A stretch of 64,000 bases of DNA. Source: Boswellia sacra. Its lineage: Eukaryota > Streptophyta > Magnoliopsida > Sapindales > Burseraceae. Both the position numbers and the translations under genes were made by a program. The notes under the pieces were generated by a model. That model had not been told where the DNA came from and did not search any database. It worked only from the letters and a program-made list of their open reading frames with translations. Positions within the stretch are counted from its first letter, which is position 1; each line of letters opens with the position of its first letter. The stretch spans positions 186,001-250,000 of the forward strand of contig SNVD02013979.1 of the NCBI GenBank assembly GCA_013180625.2, in the 5' to 3' direction. Below, one piece after another: positions 36,236 to 47,756 of this stretch.

Positions 36236-36370
36236 GTGGGGTGGTGGGCGAGAGAGAGACACGGAGGGCGACCGAGAGCGAGAGGGAGGGCGGCTTTGTG
36301 GGCCGGCGATGTGGGGTGGTGGGCGAGAGAGAGACACGGAGGGAGACCGAGAGCGAGAGGGAGGGCGGTG
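36236..36370 (+). repeat. GC-rich duplicated segment
   Basis: A segment of about 56 bases with GGGGTGGTGGGCGAGAGAGA, GACACGGAGGG and GAGAGGGAGGGCGG occurs twice in direct orientation (about 36238-36293 and 36312-36368), separated by TTTGTGGGCCGGCGAT. It gives parallel Arg/Glu/Gly-rich frames that look artefactual. Confidence 0.8.
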
Positions 36371-37257
36371 ATGTTGGTTATGGCAGTAGTGTTGGTTATG
36401 GCAGTGGGAGAGGAGAGTTAGAGGGGTATTTTAGTAATAGCAATGAAACTTGATGAAAATCTGACGTCAACAGACGGAATTTCTAACGAAAGGGTGGTTC
36501 ATGATTTTTTTTTTTAAAGTAGGGGTGGTCGAAGACAAAAAATACAAACGACAACTCTGAATGTAATTACGCTAAAACATAGGGGTAGTGTATCATATTA
36601 ACCCAATCTTTTTTTGGGTAGTACGTTGTGCATTGATTATCGCCTGCAAAGTTTTTTATTTTCTAGGTTGCAGACACGTTTCCACTACATAGGCACACTT
36701 AGAATTTTGTATGCACATTGTAGTTTTAATGAAGAAACTTTAATGATAGTAAGGATAAACAAAAAAACAAAAGTTGTGTATAAACATTAAAAGAATTAAT
36801 AAAATAAAATAATCATTTGAGGATTTATTTTGATATTATTACGGGTATGTATAGTAATAATTTATTTTTTAAATTATATACATTAGTGTAGAAAGAAAAT
36901 GGGTGTTGAGTGCATTAAAATAAGTTCTAGTAGTCCTATCATATTAGTTTTAATAGTGAAAATAGATTAATAGACAATAATATCCCTATACAGTTAATTT
37001 TAACAAAAAATTACTAACAGCATGGTCATTTGTAATAATATAGAAAACTTCAAGGTTATTTATCATATTAGGCCTTATCTCATGGTCATTTGCAATATTT
37101 CCCTAAGGGTAAATTAATAGAGTTTTGATTACATCATGATCATTTTTTATTTTAGGCCAAACATGAGAGGCATTTTTGGCAATTTAAAAAAAAAAGAGGT
37201 TATTTGTGATATTAAGCCATAACACAACGTTATTTATGAAAATTTTCCTTGTAAAAA

Positions 37258-38478
37258 TGATATGTCCTTGAAAATTTACATGACATGACTCTTTATTGAC
37301 TATCAAAAACTGTGAAATGTCAAATAGGGTTATAGCATACAAATTTTTACGAAGAGTTTTATTTATCAAAGAAGCCTTTAATTTAAGTTATTTTCTCAAT
37401 TTTTTTTACGTAATTCATGCTAATATCTTATTGTGATATATATAGGCAGATATTTTAAAAATGATTTAGATTAATTTGTAATAATTGTTTAAAATAGATA
37501 AAAAAAACTATGAAGTATAGAATCATAGAAATACTATTATAGTTCTTAATGAAAGAAATACTCTACCGTATATTTTTCATAGGAGCTGTATATCTAGGTA
37601 GAAGTACCAGCATTGAGTATGGGCTCCCCTGAATTTGGGCCAACAATAGCAGAACGGGGCTCAGGGTTGGGATTTAGAATGTTTTTCTCTCGTTTCATAA
37701 TCAAAAGTTCGGAACCTCGGCCATTCAGCAAGCGGTTTTGCATTCTAACCAGGAAGGCTGCAGCCTGCAGCCCGCCTATGTATAATTAATAGTTACATAA
37801 AGGGCTTTGACGTCTCTATCTCATTTATGTAATTATTTCTCCTACCTTTCCAGGTGTTTATCTACAATTATCCGATCTGATATACAAAAGGCTGCTCTAT
37901 GGGAACTCTCAAATGATGATGTGTAAGAAATTAATAGCGATAAGCTTTCCAAAGGGGAAGCACTAGAAATGAGAAAAATAATGGACATGTGATATACACA
38001 ACCCACCACGCCCTTTACGTACCCAAACGAATCATTTTTGTTTCGTGACGCAGAGGAACCTGATCATCAAGAGTATAATTGATCAGCACAGCCATGGGGA
38101 TGGAGAGTTCAAGCGAATAAGACGTTGGACAGAATAAAGTTGAGTGCGTATAACATTAAGAGAAAATCTCATAAACTTTTTTGCGATATTGCTTTATCAG
38201 TAAATATAGAGTTCAAAGTTCAACAATAAACTTTGTTAACACATATTTTTTATTGCTTTTGTTCTTTGCGAGAACAAAGTCTATATTTGACTTCCACGAT
38301 ATGAACATAACAAATTAATTAATATATCATACTCGAAAGGGATTATAAAGTTTTTCACAAACAGATCACTTACATCAACAAATAGTACTCCTCACCAATC
38401 TCTATTTCCAAACGAGAAGTAGAAAATTAGCCACTTGCAAAATTTCATGAAATCAATTATTAACATCATCTTCAATAA
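37258..38478. other. 3' flank of second CAP gene
   Basis: AT-rich DNA with one more balanced stretch (37590-37790) that I could not match to any gene or repeat. The last few hundred bases should hold the 3' UTR of the minus-strand CAP gene. Confidence 0.45.
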
Positions 38479-39024
38479 TCAATAAGGCCTTTCTCCAATG
38501 TAATTACCAGGAGGATCATAGTTGCAAATCATGAACACACCTCTACCATCATAGCAGGTCACCCTGGCACACCCAACTCTCCTTGTTTTGCTCCATATAA
38601 TCTGAGTATAATGCCCGCATTGTCGCCCTCCAATGCACGAATTAGACCAATAACTATAAGCATTCTTCTCCGAAAGCCAAGCAGCCACTGCCTCAGTTGG
38701 TGTCCACCCATAGCCACTACCCCAGAAAATATTCTCCCCATAAGGGCCATTAGAGTGCTGCAACTTACAATCAAATCGCCTCTGATTCGCATACCATTGT
38801 GCATAGCGTTCCAACTTAGTGTCCCACCGTAATGGGCCTATCGACCGCATTCTAACAGCAGCACGAGCAGCATTATGTGGCTGCAAGAACTGGTTGGCCA
38901 GGCTGAGATGGTTGCTTCGCTTTGTGACAGCCGCATTGCTAGTATTGCTTATTGCAATAAGCAAGAGAAAGAATAACGATAATAATGTGGAGATTTTGCC
39001 ATGGAAAGCACTCATAGTGCTCAT
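38479..39024 (-). CDS. secreted CAP-superfamily (PR-1-like) protein
   Basis: Single-exon gene of 181 residues on the minus strand. An N-terminal hydrophobic signal peptide (STLLSLFFLLLIAIS, cleavage near residue 31) leads to a CAP domain from about residue 40: PHN (His50), GENIFWGSG, the CAP1 motif GHYTQIIW, GCARVTC and the CAP2 motif CNYDPPGNYIGERPY at the very end. All six PR-1 cysteines are present, and the two extra N-terminal cysteines of its neighbour at 25849 are absent. Met1 and Met4 are both possible starts; either leaves the signal peptide intact. It faces the other CAP gene tail to tail across 12 kb of transposons and shares its last 25 residues almost exactly, so the two are probably an old tandem pair. 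Expected location is the apoplast. Confidence 0.93.
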   Translation of the reverse strand: MSTMSAFHGKISTLLSLFFLLLIAISNTSNAAVTKRSNHLSLANQFLQPHNAARAAVRMRSIGPLRWDTKLERYAQWYANQRRFDCKLQHSNGPYGENIFWGSGYGWTPTEAVAAWLSEKNAYSYWSNSCIGGRQCGHYTQIIWSKTRRVGCARVTCYDGRGVFMICNYDPPGNYIGERPY

Positions 39025-39118
39025 CTTGGAATGTAATTGCGAAGCTCTGATCGTCAGAGAAAATTTTGTTGGCTAGCAAGGCAGGCTTTGTTTGTCCCTG
39101 TGCAAGGTGGCATTGAAT

Positions 39119-39130
39119 TTATATATATAA
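39119..39130 (-). promoter_or_regulatory. candidate TATA box of second CAP gene
   Basis: On the minus strand TTATATATATAA lies about 95 bases before the ATG at 39024, with a mixed-composition leader between. Confidence 0.55.
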
Positions 39131-41228
39131 TTAATTTTTATCTAATTTAGTTTAGGAGTAGTTGGAGCTAAAGTGTTAACTATGCAGGGTGGCATCCATG
39201 TTCGATTATGATTGCCACATTTATTTTTGTGGGGAACAAAGCTTTCAACTTTCAAGCTAAAAGTAACTGCTTTCAATATTTCATAATGTGGGGCGGCCTG
39301 CCTGCCTGCCCTCATCTTAAGGCTTTCAATTGTTTTGATTCATCCACCTCCCCACAATCCACGCAGAAACCCAAGGAATTTCCTTTTCGAACTCTAAAAT
39401 TTAAATTAATCAAATTAACCCTATTTAATGCAAACAGTTTTGATTTCAAGAGATTTTATACATCTACATTATATCTTCTCTGTTAAGTTCGTTAGTACTC
39501 AAGTGATACCAATCTAATAATCGGTGGACTGGTTATATATACTTATCATAATTGACATTCATTATGGTTAATTTTTCAATTTAATTTGTAATATTATCAT
39601 TTATATTTAATAAATAGATGAAGCATTTCGATCATACCATTTTTTTTTTGTTTTCAATTTGTCTAAACTTGATTTGATATATAGACATATATATGTATAT
39701 TGTTATGCAGGGATGGGATGTTTAATTTAGATAAACAATTTGACCCAAGTAGGTGAAATTTTAAAAATTATAAATAGAACTTCAATTTGGGTGTGGAAGC
39801 ATTAAAAATGGGTGGACTTAGTAAACTAAATGTATTTCATTATTCTTTGAAGAATAGTTTATTCTCTGGGATAGATTGTATACCAGATAATATATACAGA
39901 TTTGGACTTGCTCATAGCTCTGAAATTTAATACTAAAAAAAAAATGTAACTTCATTCCTATCCAATCAGAATACACCACTTTGCAAAAAATGGGTTATTT
40001 AAAGCAAAAGATGCTGAATATTATAGCAATTGATACTTTGGTACATCTAGCATATTAAAATACTTCTAAGTTCAGGTATTCTTCCACACCAAATAATAAT
40101 AAATACTCAATTTCCGAGATAATTTAAAAATATTTTGATAAACTTTGAGTACCGATCATCTATTCTTCTTTTTAATCCTGGTAAAACACTTTTTAAATTT
40201 TTTTTCCTAGAAATCTCAAAAAGTATGAACTTTATTGAAGTTTGGTTTTGTTTCTTACTTTAAAAGTACTTTTTTAAAATAACATTTATTCTTAATATTT
40301 TGTTCTTTAATTTTTTCAAACGAATACAAATACGCCCTTTTTTAATCTTATTAGCATTTATTGTGTGCTTCAAAAAAAAAATTTAGCTACATACCAACAC
40401 AGAGAAAATGTTTTCAATTTTTCAAACGTTTTTCTGTAATATAAAAAGTACTCTTCTTTTAATGTGTGGATTGAAATTGAAAGCAGAGGGATCACGATTT
40501 TCTTTGAAAACACGAGGGAAGTATTTGCACAAATTATCCTTTACAAATAACCTGAATTATGTTTCTTATTTGAAAGGGTAAATATCATAGCTACCATCCA
40601 CTTTTGAGAAACTAAATTAACACCCTGACTTTTAAGAAAAATTAAAGATTTACATATATAATGTATCCTATTTTCAGAAAACATTTTCTAAAAAAAGCTC
40701 ATCATTAAGTGTTTTCAGAGAAGTACTACTTTAAGTAATTTTTTATTCCCAAAAAAAAAATCTTTTCCGATTAAATGATATAAAAGAAATCAAAATCCTT
40801 CTAACAATCTCAATATCTTTTATATATGTATTGAAAATATGCTTTTAATTAATTAAAATGTTTATAATGTGGATACTGAAATTGAAGGCATCATTATTTT
40901 CTTGATTTTGCACAAGGTGGACCAAGATGGGCGACTAATATGCAAGACTTTTGAATGGTCATGATCATGAGTTTGAAGCCTGCAGGATTGCCCGTGGCTT
41001 GTCAGAAATGATAGTGTATAAATTTTGTAGCAGAAGTCAATAATTGAGAATTGAAAAGAGCTTTACATATATGATTATATGTACGCCACTTAAGCCTAAA
41101 TCAATGGAGATCGATTCTCAATCAACGGAGGAGCATCTTGACAAATTGATAACATTTTGTCAAAGAATCAATGCTAATTTCTTCTTCATACATATTTTAA
41201 TAAAAGACGAGCCGATCGAGAAAGTAAT
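39131..41228. other. AT-rich upstream region of second CAP gene
   Basis: Contains the promoter of the minus-strand CAP gene and no recognisable gene or transposon end. Many T- and A-runs. A short frame at 41044-41247 has no identified domain. Confidence 0.5.
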
Positions 41229-41687
41229 TTGCAAACGAGTCTTTTAAGATTTGAGAATGAAATTATTTTCGGGTATCTGTTAAAGAAGCACAACAGGAAT
41301 TCATTTGAACCACTCTTAAGTACTTATTTGATCTCTCAAGGAAACCCCACATGGATAAGTCAAATGGCACCTATTCCTACAGCTATTGCTTTAAACAATA
41401 AATTATTGAAAGTCGGAAGTTCGTTACCTTTGTCAAGAGCTGAAATAGTTTTCGCAATAAGCTAAGTCAATATATGAACAACTTTTCTTGAAACAGGCCT
41501 GTAAAGAGTACTTAGAGAGTTGAGAGGAACATATATAAGTCAATGGTTTGTTCTTTTCAATAAGAGGAATTCAATGATTTCAGATTGGACTATTAACGTA
41601 AGTGATAAAAGATTAATTAGTGGTTATTGTGCCTACGGACAAGAAAAAAAAAATTGATTTCTTACGGAGTGGCCGGAAGCAGAAGGT
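41229..41687 (+). pseudogene. Ty1/copia pol remnant (RT end to RNase H), left half
   Basis: Broken frames show copia landmarks in order: a degenerate RAEIVFAIS (family: RPDI-FAVS) near 41435-41463, VLRELRGTYIS near 41505, SDWTINVSDKRLISGYCAYG near 41580-41637 and SGRKQKVV just before 41687. Stops and indels interrupt it. The coding is cut by an LTR element, and the next residues of the same motif (ARSSTEFEYRTLA) resume at 45867. Confidence 0.72.
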
Positions 41688-42275
41688 TGTTACTATTAAA
41701 GATAAAAGGTTTAAAACAAATATTTATATCATGAGTTATAAAATTTATTTAGAGATTAATTTCATACGTTACAAGTATAATAAGAATATGAGTTATCACA
41801 CTTATTATTTGTAACGTTTATATTTTTATTAAGAACATTATGACTTAGGAGTTACAAAAGATCTAATTTGTAACTTTCTCGGCTAAGAGACTACTATATA
41901 AATGAGTCTCAAAGGTTCTAACAAGGAGATGATATATCTTGAGTATTTTTATGATTTTGAGCAGTCACAACACATGAAGACAGGTTATTTTCTTTCAGTG
42001 ATCGTCCTCATCGAGAAGATAGGCTGTGAGCATTGGGTTGTATCTTGGAGCCCTTAAGTACCGATATGACCTGCACGAGAGGAGGACTCTTTCGCTTTGG
42101 GACAATACATTTGACATGCCTCCCAAGTGTTCAAGCTACATATTTCTTACTCTATCTCTTTACTTATTCTATTTATTTAATATATTGTTATGTTAATCTA
42201 ATTCATATTTTATTATTTCTTTAATATGTTGTTGTTTGATTTTATTATTTAAATTTATTATAAATATTCCCAACA
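41688..42275 (+). repeat. 5' LTR of the LARD-like element
   Basis: Aligns over its whole length with 45282-45866. It carries TTACTATTAAAG where the right copy reads TTGGAG, near the start. Confidence 0.88.
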
Positions 42276-45200
42276 ATCTAAAGCCAAATAATATCTTATA
42301 TATTTTATTGTTTGCCTTAATTTATCACTGGGTGGTATATAACGTGATTAGTTTTTAGCGTATATTGACTGCTTATTTAATTTTGTTTATCCACTGATAT
42401 TTTTATGTGGATACATTTTTTTTAGAGGTCTATAAGATTTGGTTATGATGATATATTTTGATTGATTCCTACTTGTATGATTTAACTATGATATGGTTAG
42501 TGGATTGATTTTTTTATATTGAGAATATATATTTGTGTGATTTTTTTTTTGGTGATATAGAGTATAACATTGATTAAGTCATTTTTCTTGCATGAGTTAC
42601 AAATGTGTGAATGTATAAACATTAAAATGTAAGCTTGCATAAGTTGTGAAAGTGTGTTGCCAATTTTCTATTTGTTATTCATGTCACATTAAAATATGTA
42701 TATTGTCATTAGTATTATACTGACATGTAGATTTTAACTTGGCTATCTTTTTGTGTGTATATATATATTTCTGTGATTCATAAAAAAGGGATAAACGTAG
42801 TTCAAACATTACAATAATTGTATAGCTTTTGTGTTTTAAATATTATGTTTTACTAAACTATTCTCTTAACCTTGTTTATTTGGAATATTTTATTTTGATT
42901 CTGGGGAGAGCCCAATGCTTTCAAATTGTCTTGACAACAAAAATGTGTATTCAGAGTTATTAGCTTAACTTAGTATCGACATTGGATCTCTTTAATCAAC
43001 CTCAAGATAATATGATGGTAGTAGGAATTTTTTTTTATTTGAGGCAATACAAAATTATTTATGTTATTTCTACTCTTATCTAGTTAGCACGATTATTTAT
43101 TTATCATAGAAAAGTGTTCTTGTAATATATTAAATCTCCGTTTATTTGTGGTTACTCATATTTTTTGATATGAGATTATTAATGCGTGATGCTTTGAGTT
43201 ACAAAAAGTTGTTACACCTATTTATTTTAATTCATTTTTGAGTTGTGTTAGAATATATTGAAACATATATCATTTCTTCAAATGTTATGCTTTAAGAACG
43301 ATGATCTTAATAGCAAATGCATGAGTTTAAGTATATTGTATTACAATTTTTGTAATAGTATTTGTGTGCATTGTGCTAAATATTTTTTATTTCCTTCTTG
43401 ATATAGATTAATAAATCCTTGTAGTTATTAACTATCAATATTAATAGCTTGCAGTTACTAAAATATGATAAGGAGATTATTTGTTTCTCTTGCTTATATA
43501 TGAATCTTAATTTTGTATATCAACTTATTTTATTACGCTTGTCTAGTAAATATTGAAATTTTCTTATTGTTTTCAAAGAATATAGATGAGTTACATGTTG
43601 TGGTTTTATAATCAAAATCTTTTATGAGTTTTTATTATGGTCTAATAAAAATTTCAGTTATGAAAATTCTTACTACTGATATTTATTACAGATTGATTAT
43701 TTATGATTTAATTAATTTTATATGTTACTAATTAAGTGTGTTATTATTTTGGAGCAAGACAATCTTTGATCTTTGTTGCATATTATTATAAATTGATTTA
43801 GAATTCAATTTGTATGTTACTTGCATTTATTAAATTTTTTATTACGTATTTTCATGTGTTTATTAAAAACTTATATGTAAAGTGGTGGGCTATTAATTCA
43901 TAGTTTCTTGTGGTTATCATGCATATTAGATGACAACCTCTAAATAATTGATTACTAGAGTATGTTAAGAAGACTAATAGATTATTATGATAATTTATGT
44001 GGTTGTATTGAATAAAATTGTAGAATAAATGCTAATGATTATTATTAAATACGTATATGAGTTATATATTATATTTGCAATTTTAGCAATAAATATCTTA
44101 TTAATGTGAGGATTGAAAAAATATTTTTAATATGGGGGTTTCTAGTTTTTGAGTAGTTTCATATTTTAGTTCTTAATTTTGTACAATTAAGATGACAATA
44201 ATTTGAGTGTAGTTATTATTTTTGATGAGTTTTAAAATTTAATAAATTAGTGCATTAATATTTTATGGAGTTATTGATAGTGTATTTAAAATATTACTTA
44301 ATGTAGGAGTTTTCTTTATTTGATGGTTGTTAATATTTTTATGATATTTTGAGAAAAAAATGATATTATAAATTATTAGATGATTATTAATTTTGTATAT
44401 GAGTTTGAAAATTTTATTACTTATGAGGTGATTAAGTGCTCCTTCAATTTTCTTTATTGCGCATTCGATATTCTTATGCTCTTTAACATTTCTTTTGTGA
44501 GATATTTAATATTATTTAAGAGAGCTAGTAGAAGCAATCATCAAAATAATGGGAACATGTTCTTAAAAAGATAAAATAAATGATAGATTTTATGCAATTA
44601 TAAAGATTTTCACAATGCTAATTAATTAATTAAGTTGTCGAGGGGGATGTGCTTAAGCCCGAAGGGAGTCACCTAGGGAAGTAACCCAACCTCTGTGATT
44701 GGAGATCTCATGAAGGAGGTTCAATGGATAGGAACAATCTATACTGCGTGACTTGTTAAGCACAACTATTTTGACATATCTTCGAGGAGATATGATTAGG
44801 CTTATCCCTATAGCAAAGTGTTTGTTATATATGATGTTAGTAAGGATATTTATCTTGAATGAGTCCGAAGGCTAGATACTCTTGCGAGGTATCATTCACA
44901 TATACCTTTTGAGGACTCACTTAAGTGAGAGCGTCGTGAGGGTCGCGATTGTGAGAATTGGGCTATTCTCTAAAAGTCTCATGAGAATCAAGATTAAGCG
45001 CATAACCATTAATAGCGCTAACCCACTAAAACCATGTCTTCGTCGATATTATATGTGTGATAGTTTGAAATTTGGTTAAGAAATCAAGTTCAAGACTTTG
45101 TTCACTCAGATTTTTCAAATAGATACTATCAACACTAAGTGTAGGTTCAAACTCGAAAGGTACCTATACCCATTGCATAATAGAAGGTTGCTCTTATATA

Positions 45201-45281
45201 TACATATATTATTTTATGAGTATTTTTATCTTAATATTTTATTTTATAAAGCTTTAAAGTTTTAAACCTTTTATAGGAGTC
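42276..45281. other. internal domain of the LARD-like element, no genes
   Basis: Extremely AT-rich (TTTATTATT-type sequence). The right 600 bases are more balanced and include a purine-rich stretch (GTCGAGGGGGATGTGC, 44637-44652). No gag or pol similarity was recognised. Confidence 0.6.
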
Positions 45282-45866
45282 TGTTGGAGATAAAAAGGTT
45301 TAAAACAAACATTTACATCATGAGTTACAAAATTTATTTTGAGATTAATTTCATACATTACAAGTATAATAAAAACATGAGTTACGACACTTATTATTTG
45401 TAACATTCATGTTTTTTTATTAAGAACATTATGGCTTAGGAGTTACAAGAGATTTAATTTGTAACTTACTTGGCTAAGTGACTACTATATAAAGGAGTCT
45501 CAAAGGTTCTAACATGGAGATGATATATCTTAAGTATTTTTATGATTTTGAGCAACCGCGACACATAAAGATAAGTTATTTTCTTTGGGTGATCATGCTA
45601 ATCGAGAAGATAGGCTGTACGTAATGGGTTGTATCTTGAAGCCCTTGAATATTGATATGACCCGCACGAGGGGATGACTCTTTAGCTTTATGAAAATGCC
45701 TTTTACATGCCTCTCAAGTGCTTAGGTCACATATTTCTTACTCTATCTCTTTACTTGTTCTATTTATTTAATATATTGTAATGTTAATCTAATTAATATT
45801 TTATTATTTCTTTAATATGCTGTTATTTGACTTTATTATTTAAATTTATTATAAATATTCCCAAAA
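45282..45866 (+). repeat. 3' LTR of the LARD-like element
   Basis: Partner of 41688-42275. It begins TGTTGGAGATAAAAAGG and ends TATTCCCAAAA. Confidence 0.88.
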
Positions 45867-45925
45867 GTTGCAAGATCTAGCACCGAATTTGAATACAGAA
45901 CTTTGGCATTTGTTGCAGCATAATT
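45867..45925 (+). pseudogene. Ty1/copia RNase H remnant, right fragment
   Basis: Starts GTTGCAAGATCTAGC and encodes VARSSTEFEYRTLAFVA, the copia RNase H landmark that normally follows directly on the KQKVV motif ending at 41687. It then runs into a stop. It shows where the LARD-like element entered. Confidence 0.72.
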
Positions 45926-46544
45926 ATGTTGGATCATTTCTTTGTTGAAAGAGCAAAATTTCAACTTGACCAGTCTACTAATTAATCATTTGGTGTGATT
46001 TGTAGTTGTTTCGTTGGCAGCAAATCCTAATTTTCATGGACCAAAGGCACAAACTGGAATAGATGCGTACAGTGTACTATATATGTGAGGGACAAACTAG
46101 CCAACAAAGACTTTGACATAAGATATTTCCAACCATTTGATCTGGAAAAACAATGGTCTATCAGCTATTTTTGGATGATAATGCAATAGGTTCATTCATA
46201 CTAATCAATCTTAGTGTTTTCCGTGCTTTACTATTTTTGGGACTATCTATGTATGTTTTAGAACAACAATTTTGCAATCATCTTACTGCACTCTACCCGC
46301 ACTTGCCTCCCACCTATGCCACACCCTGCTACTGTTCATAGAAAGTATAAAATATTATAGGGCAACCAACAATGGCCCCCTCATTATTTGTCAAAACATG
46401 CCCTGATTTTTTAAAAATCATTAGAAAATTATCAACCATTAATAATTTTTTATTAAAATAAACTGATAATATTCTAGTATCTCTTATGCCCCTATCTCTG
46501 AAGTAAAATGTCATATTTATCCTTTTATCTTTTAAAATTTTGAA
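45926..46544. other. spacer, nothing recognised
   Basis: No gene, RNA or repeat was identified with confidence; the end of the copia remnant may extend into the left part. Confidence 0.4.
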
Positions 46545-47545
46545 AAATTTTCTATTAAAATAAATTGATAATATTCTAATACCTTTTATGCCCTTATCTT
46601 TGAAGTGAAATATCATATTTACCTTTTTAACTTTTAAAATTTTAGAAAAGAGTAATGCTACTCATACAAACTATTTATACAAACTCACACATACAAACTG
46701 ATGTGGCATCCTTATATGATCGCCACATCACCCATGTTAATTAATGTCGTTTATTATTAATATATATTTATCAAATCACTGCATTTATTTATCGAATCAC
46801 ATTATGCCACGTCAGTTTGTATGGATGAGTTTGTACAAGTAGTTTGTAAGAGTAGCATTGCTCTTTAGAAAGTGTTAAGATTCGAACCTGATGCGTATAA
46901 CTTACAAAACATATGATCTACCACCAAGCTAAAGGTGTAACTTGATTTTAAGTTAACAAAAAAATTATCTCACATATTGGAATGAAATAATTTGATTTCT
47001 TTCCAATTTCTTTCTTTTCTTTTTCTTTTTTCTTTTTAGAAAATAAAATAGAAAATAGAAACCTAATGAAATATATACATGTATATATCTATTTGATATA
47101 TATTTTCATTTTGATATAGAATTTTTTTATTTTGATATATATTTTATTTTTTAATTTAGATTAGGTTTCTATTTTCTATTTGATTCTCTTAACAAATAAA
47201 AAAGAAAGAAATAATTTTGGTTAGGATTGTGTCCTTGGAATTTGAGTTTGATTGCAATTTAGGTGTTATTAGAATTGAGTTTAGTTGTGGCTAGTTGTTT
47301 TAGTGAATGAGCTATTATTTCATTTAAATAGGTTAAATAAATTTCTTATTCACATAAAATTAAATTATTCCTTTGGCCTGGTGGCAAAGCTTATGCGTTG
47401 TAACTTATAAGTACTTGATTCAAACCTTAACATATTCAAAATTTTCTAAAATTTTGAAAGATTAAAGAGCAAATATGACATTTCACTTGAAAGATAAGAC
47501 CATAAATGGTATAATAATATTATTATCAATTTATTTTAATAGAAA
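46545..47545. repeat. inverted-repeat element with a nested MITE
   Basis: Left arm (46545-46649 and 46864-46945) and right arm (47365-47545) are inverted copies. They share TTTTCTATTAAAATAAATTG, CTTATCTTTGAAGTGAAAT / ATTTCACTTGAAAGATAAG, AAATTTTAGAAA and the CACCAAGCTAAAGG / CCTGGTGGCAAAGC region. The MITE at 46650 interrupts the left arm. A related partial copy of the arm lies at 46440-46545. Boundaries and class are not settled. Confidence 0.6.
46650..46863. mobile_element. 214-bp MITE with 60-bp TIRs
   Basis: Ends GAGTAATGCTACTCATACAA and (inverted) GAGCAATGCTACTCTTACAA continue as inverted repeats to TACAAACTGAYGTGGCA. Flanks are TTTAGAAAA and TTTAGAAAG, an 8-of-9 match. Non-coding. Confidence 0.88.
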
Positions 47546-47709
47546 ATAAAACTAGGAAAGTCATCAATTGTCAGTTTCTTAAACACTTCTATTTTATTTT
47601 CTTCCAGGCATCAATTTTAAATTCTCCTCCTTCGCCTTCACAAAGAACCAAATTGAGGCTCTTGAAAAGAACAAAGAGATCAATGATTCTACATTGACAT
47701 GGAATATAA

Positions 47710-47740
<31 letters not shown>

Positions 47741-47756
47741 TTCTGGTTATATCACT

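Larger units (their letters stand above)
35192..36604. mobile_element. inner Mutator-like element with 10-bp target duplication
   Basis: AATCTTTTTT occurs at 35182-35191 and 36605-36614. Inverted ends of about 145 bp begin GGGTTAATATCATAGACCAC and (inverted) GGGTTAATATGATACACTAC and share GTAATTACATTCAGA, TCTTCGACCACCCCTAC and AAATTCCGT. The body carries two unrelated tandem repeats (35640-36030 and 36236-36370) and no transposase. It lies in the loop of the foldback element. Confidence 0.9.
34372..37248. mobile_element. foldback Mutator-like element with 9-bp target duplication
   Basis: TTGTAAAAA is repeated exactly at 34363-34371 and 37249-37257. The ends are AGAAAATTTTCACAAATGA and (inverted) GGAAAATTTTCATAAATAA. 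Beyond the ends, long inverted arms match: 34745-35125 pairs with 36740-37110, sharing for example CTATTAATCTATT, AACTAATATGAT and ATACATACCC. The left arm carries about 250 extra bases. A second element (35192-36604) sits in the loop. No transposase. Confidence 0.88.
41688..45866 (+). mobile_element. non-coding LTR retrotransposon (LARD-like)
   Basis: Two direct LTRs of about 585 bp (41688-42275 and 45282-45866) enclose 3.0 kb with no open frame of note. LTRs begin TGTT, end CAACA (CAAAA in the right copy), and share long blocks, including TTTATTTAATATATTGT and AAATTTATTATAAATATTCC. The interior is AT-rich with one balanced stretch (44636-45180) near the right LTR. The size and lack of genes fit a large retrotransposon derivative. 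It interrupts the copia RNase H remnant; the flanks (AAGGT and AAGTT, or a repeated GTT) are nearly identical. Confidence 0.88.
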
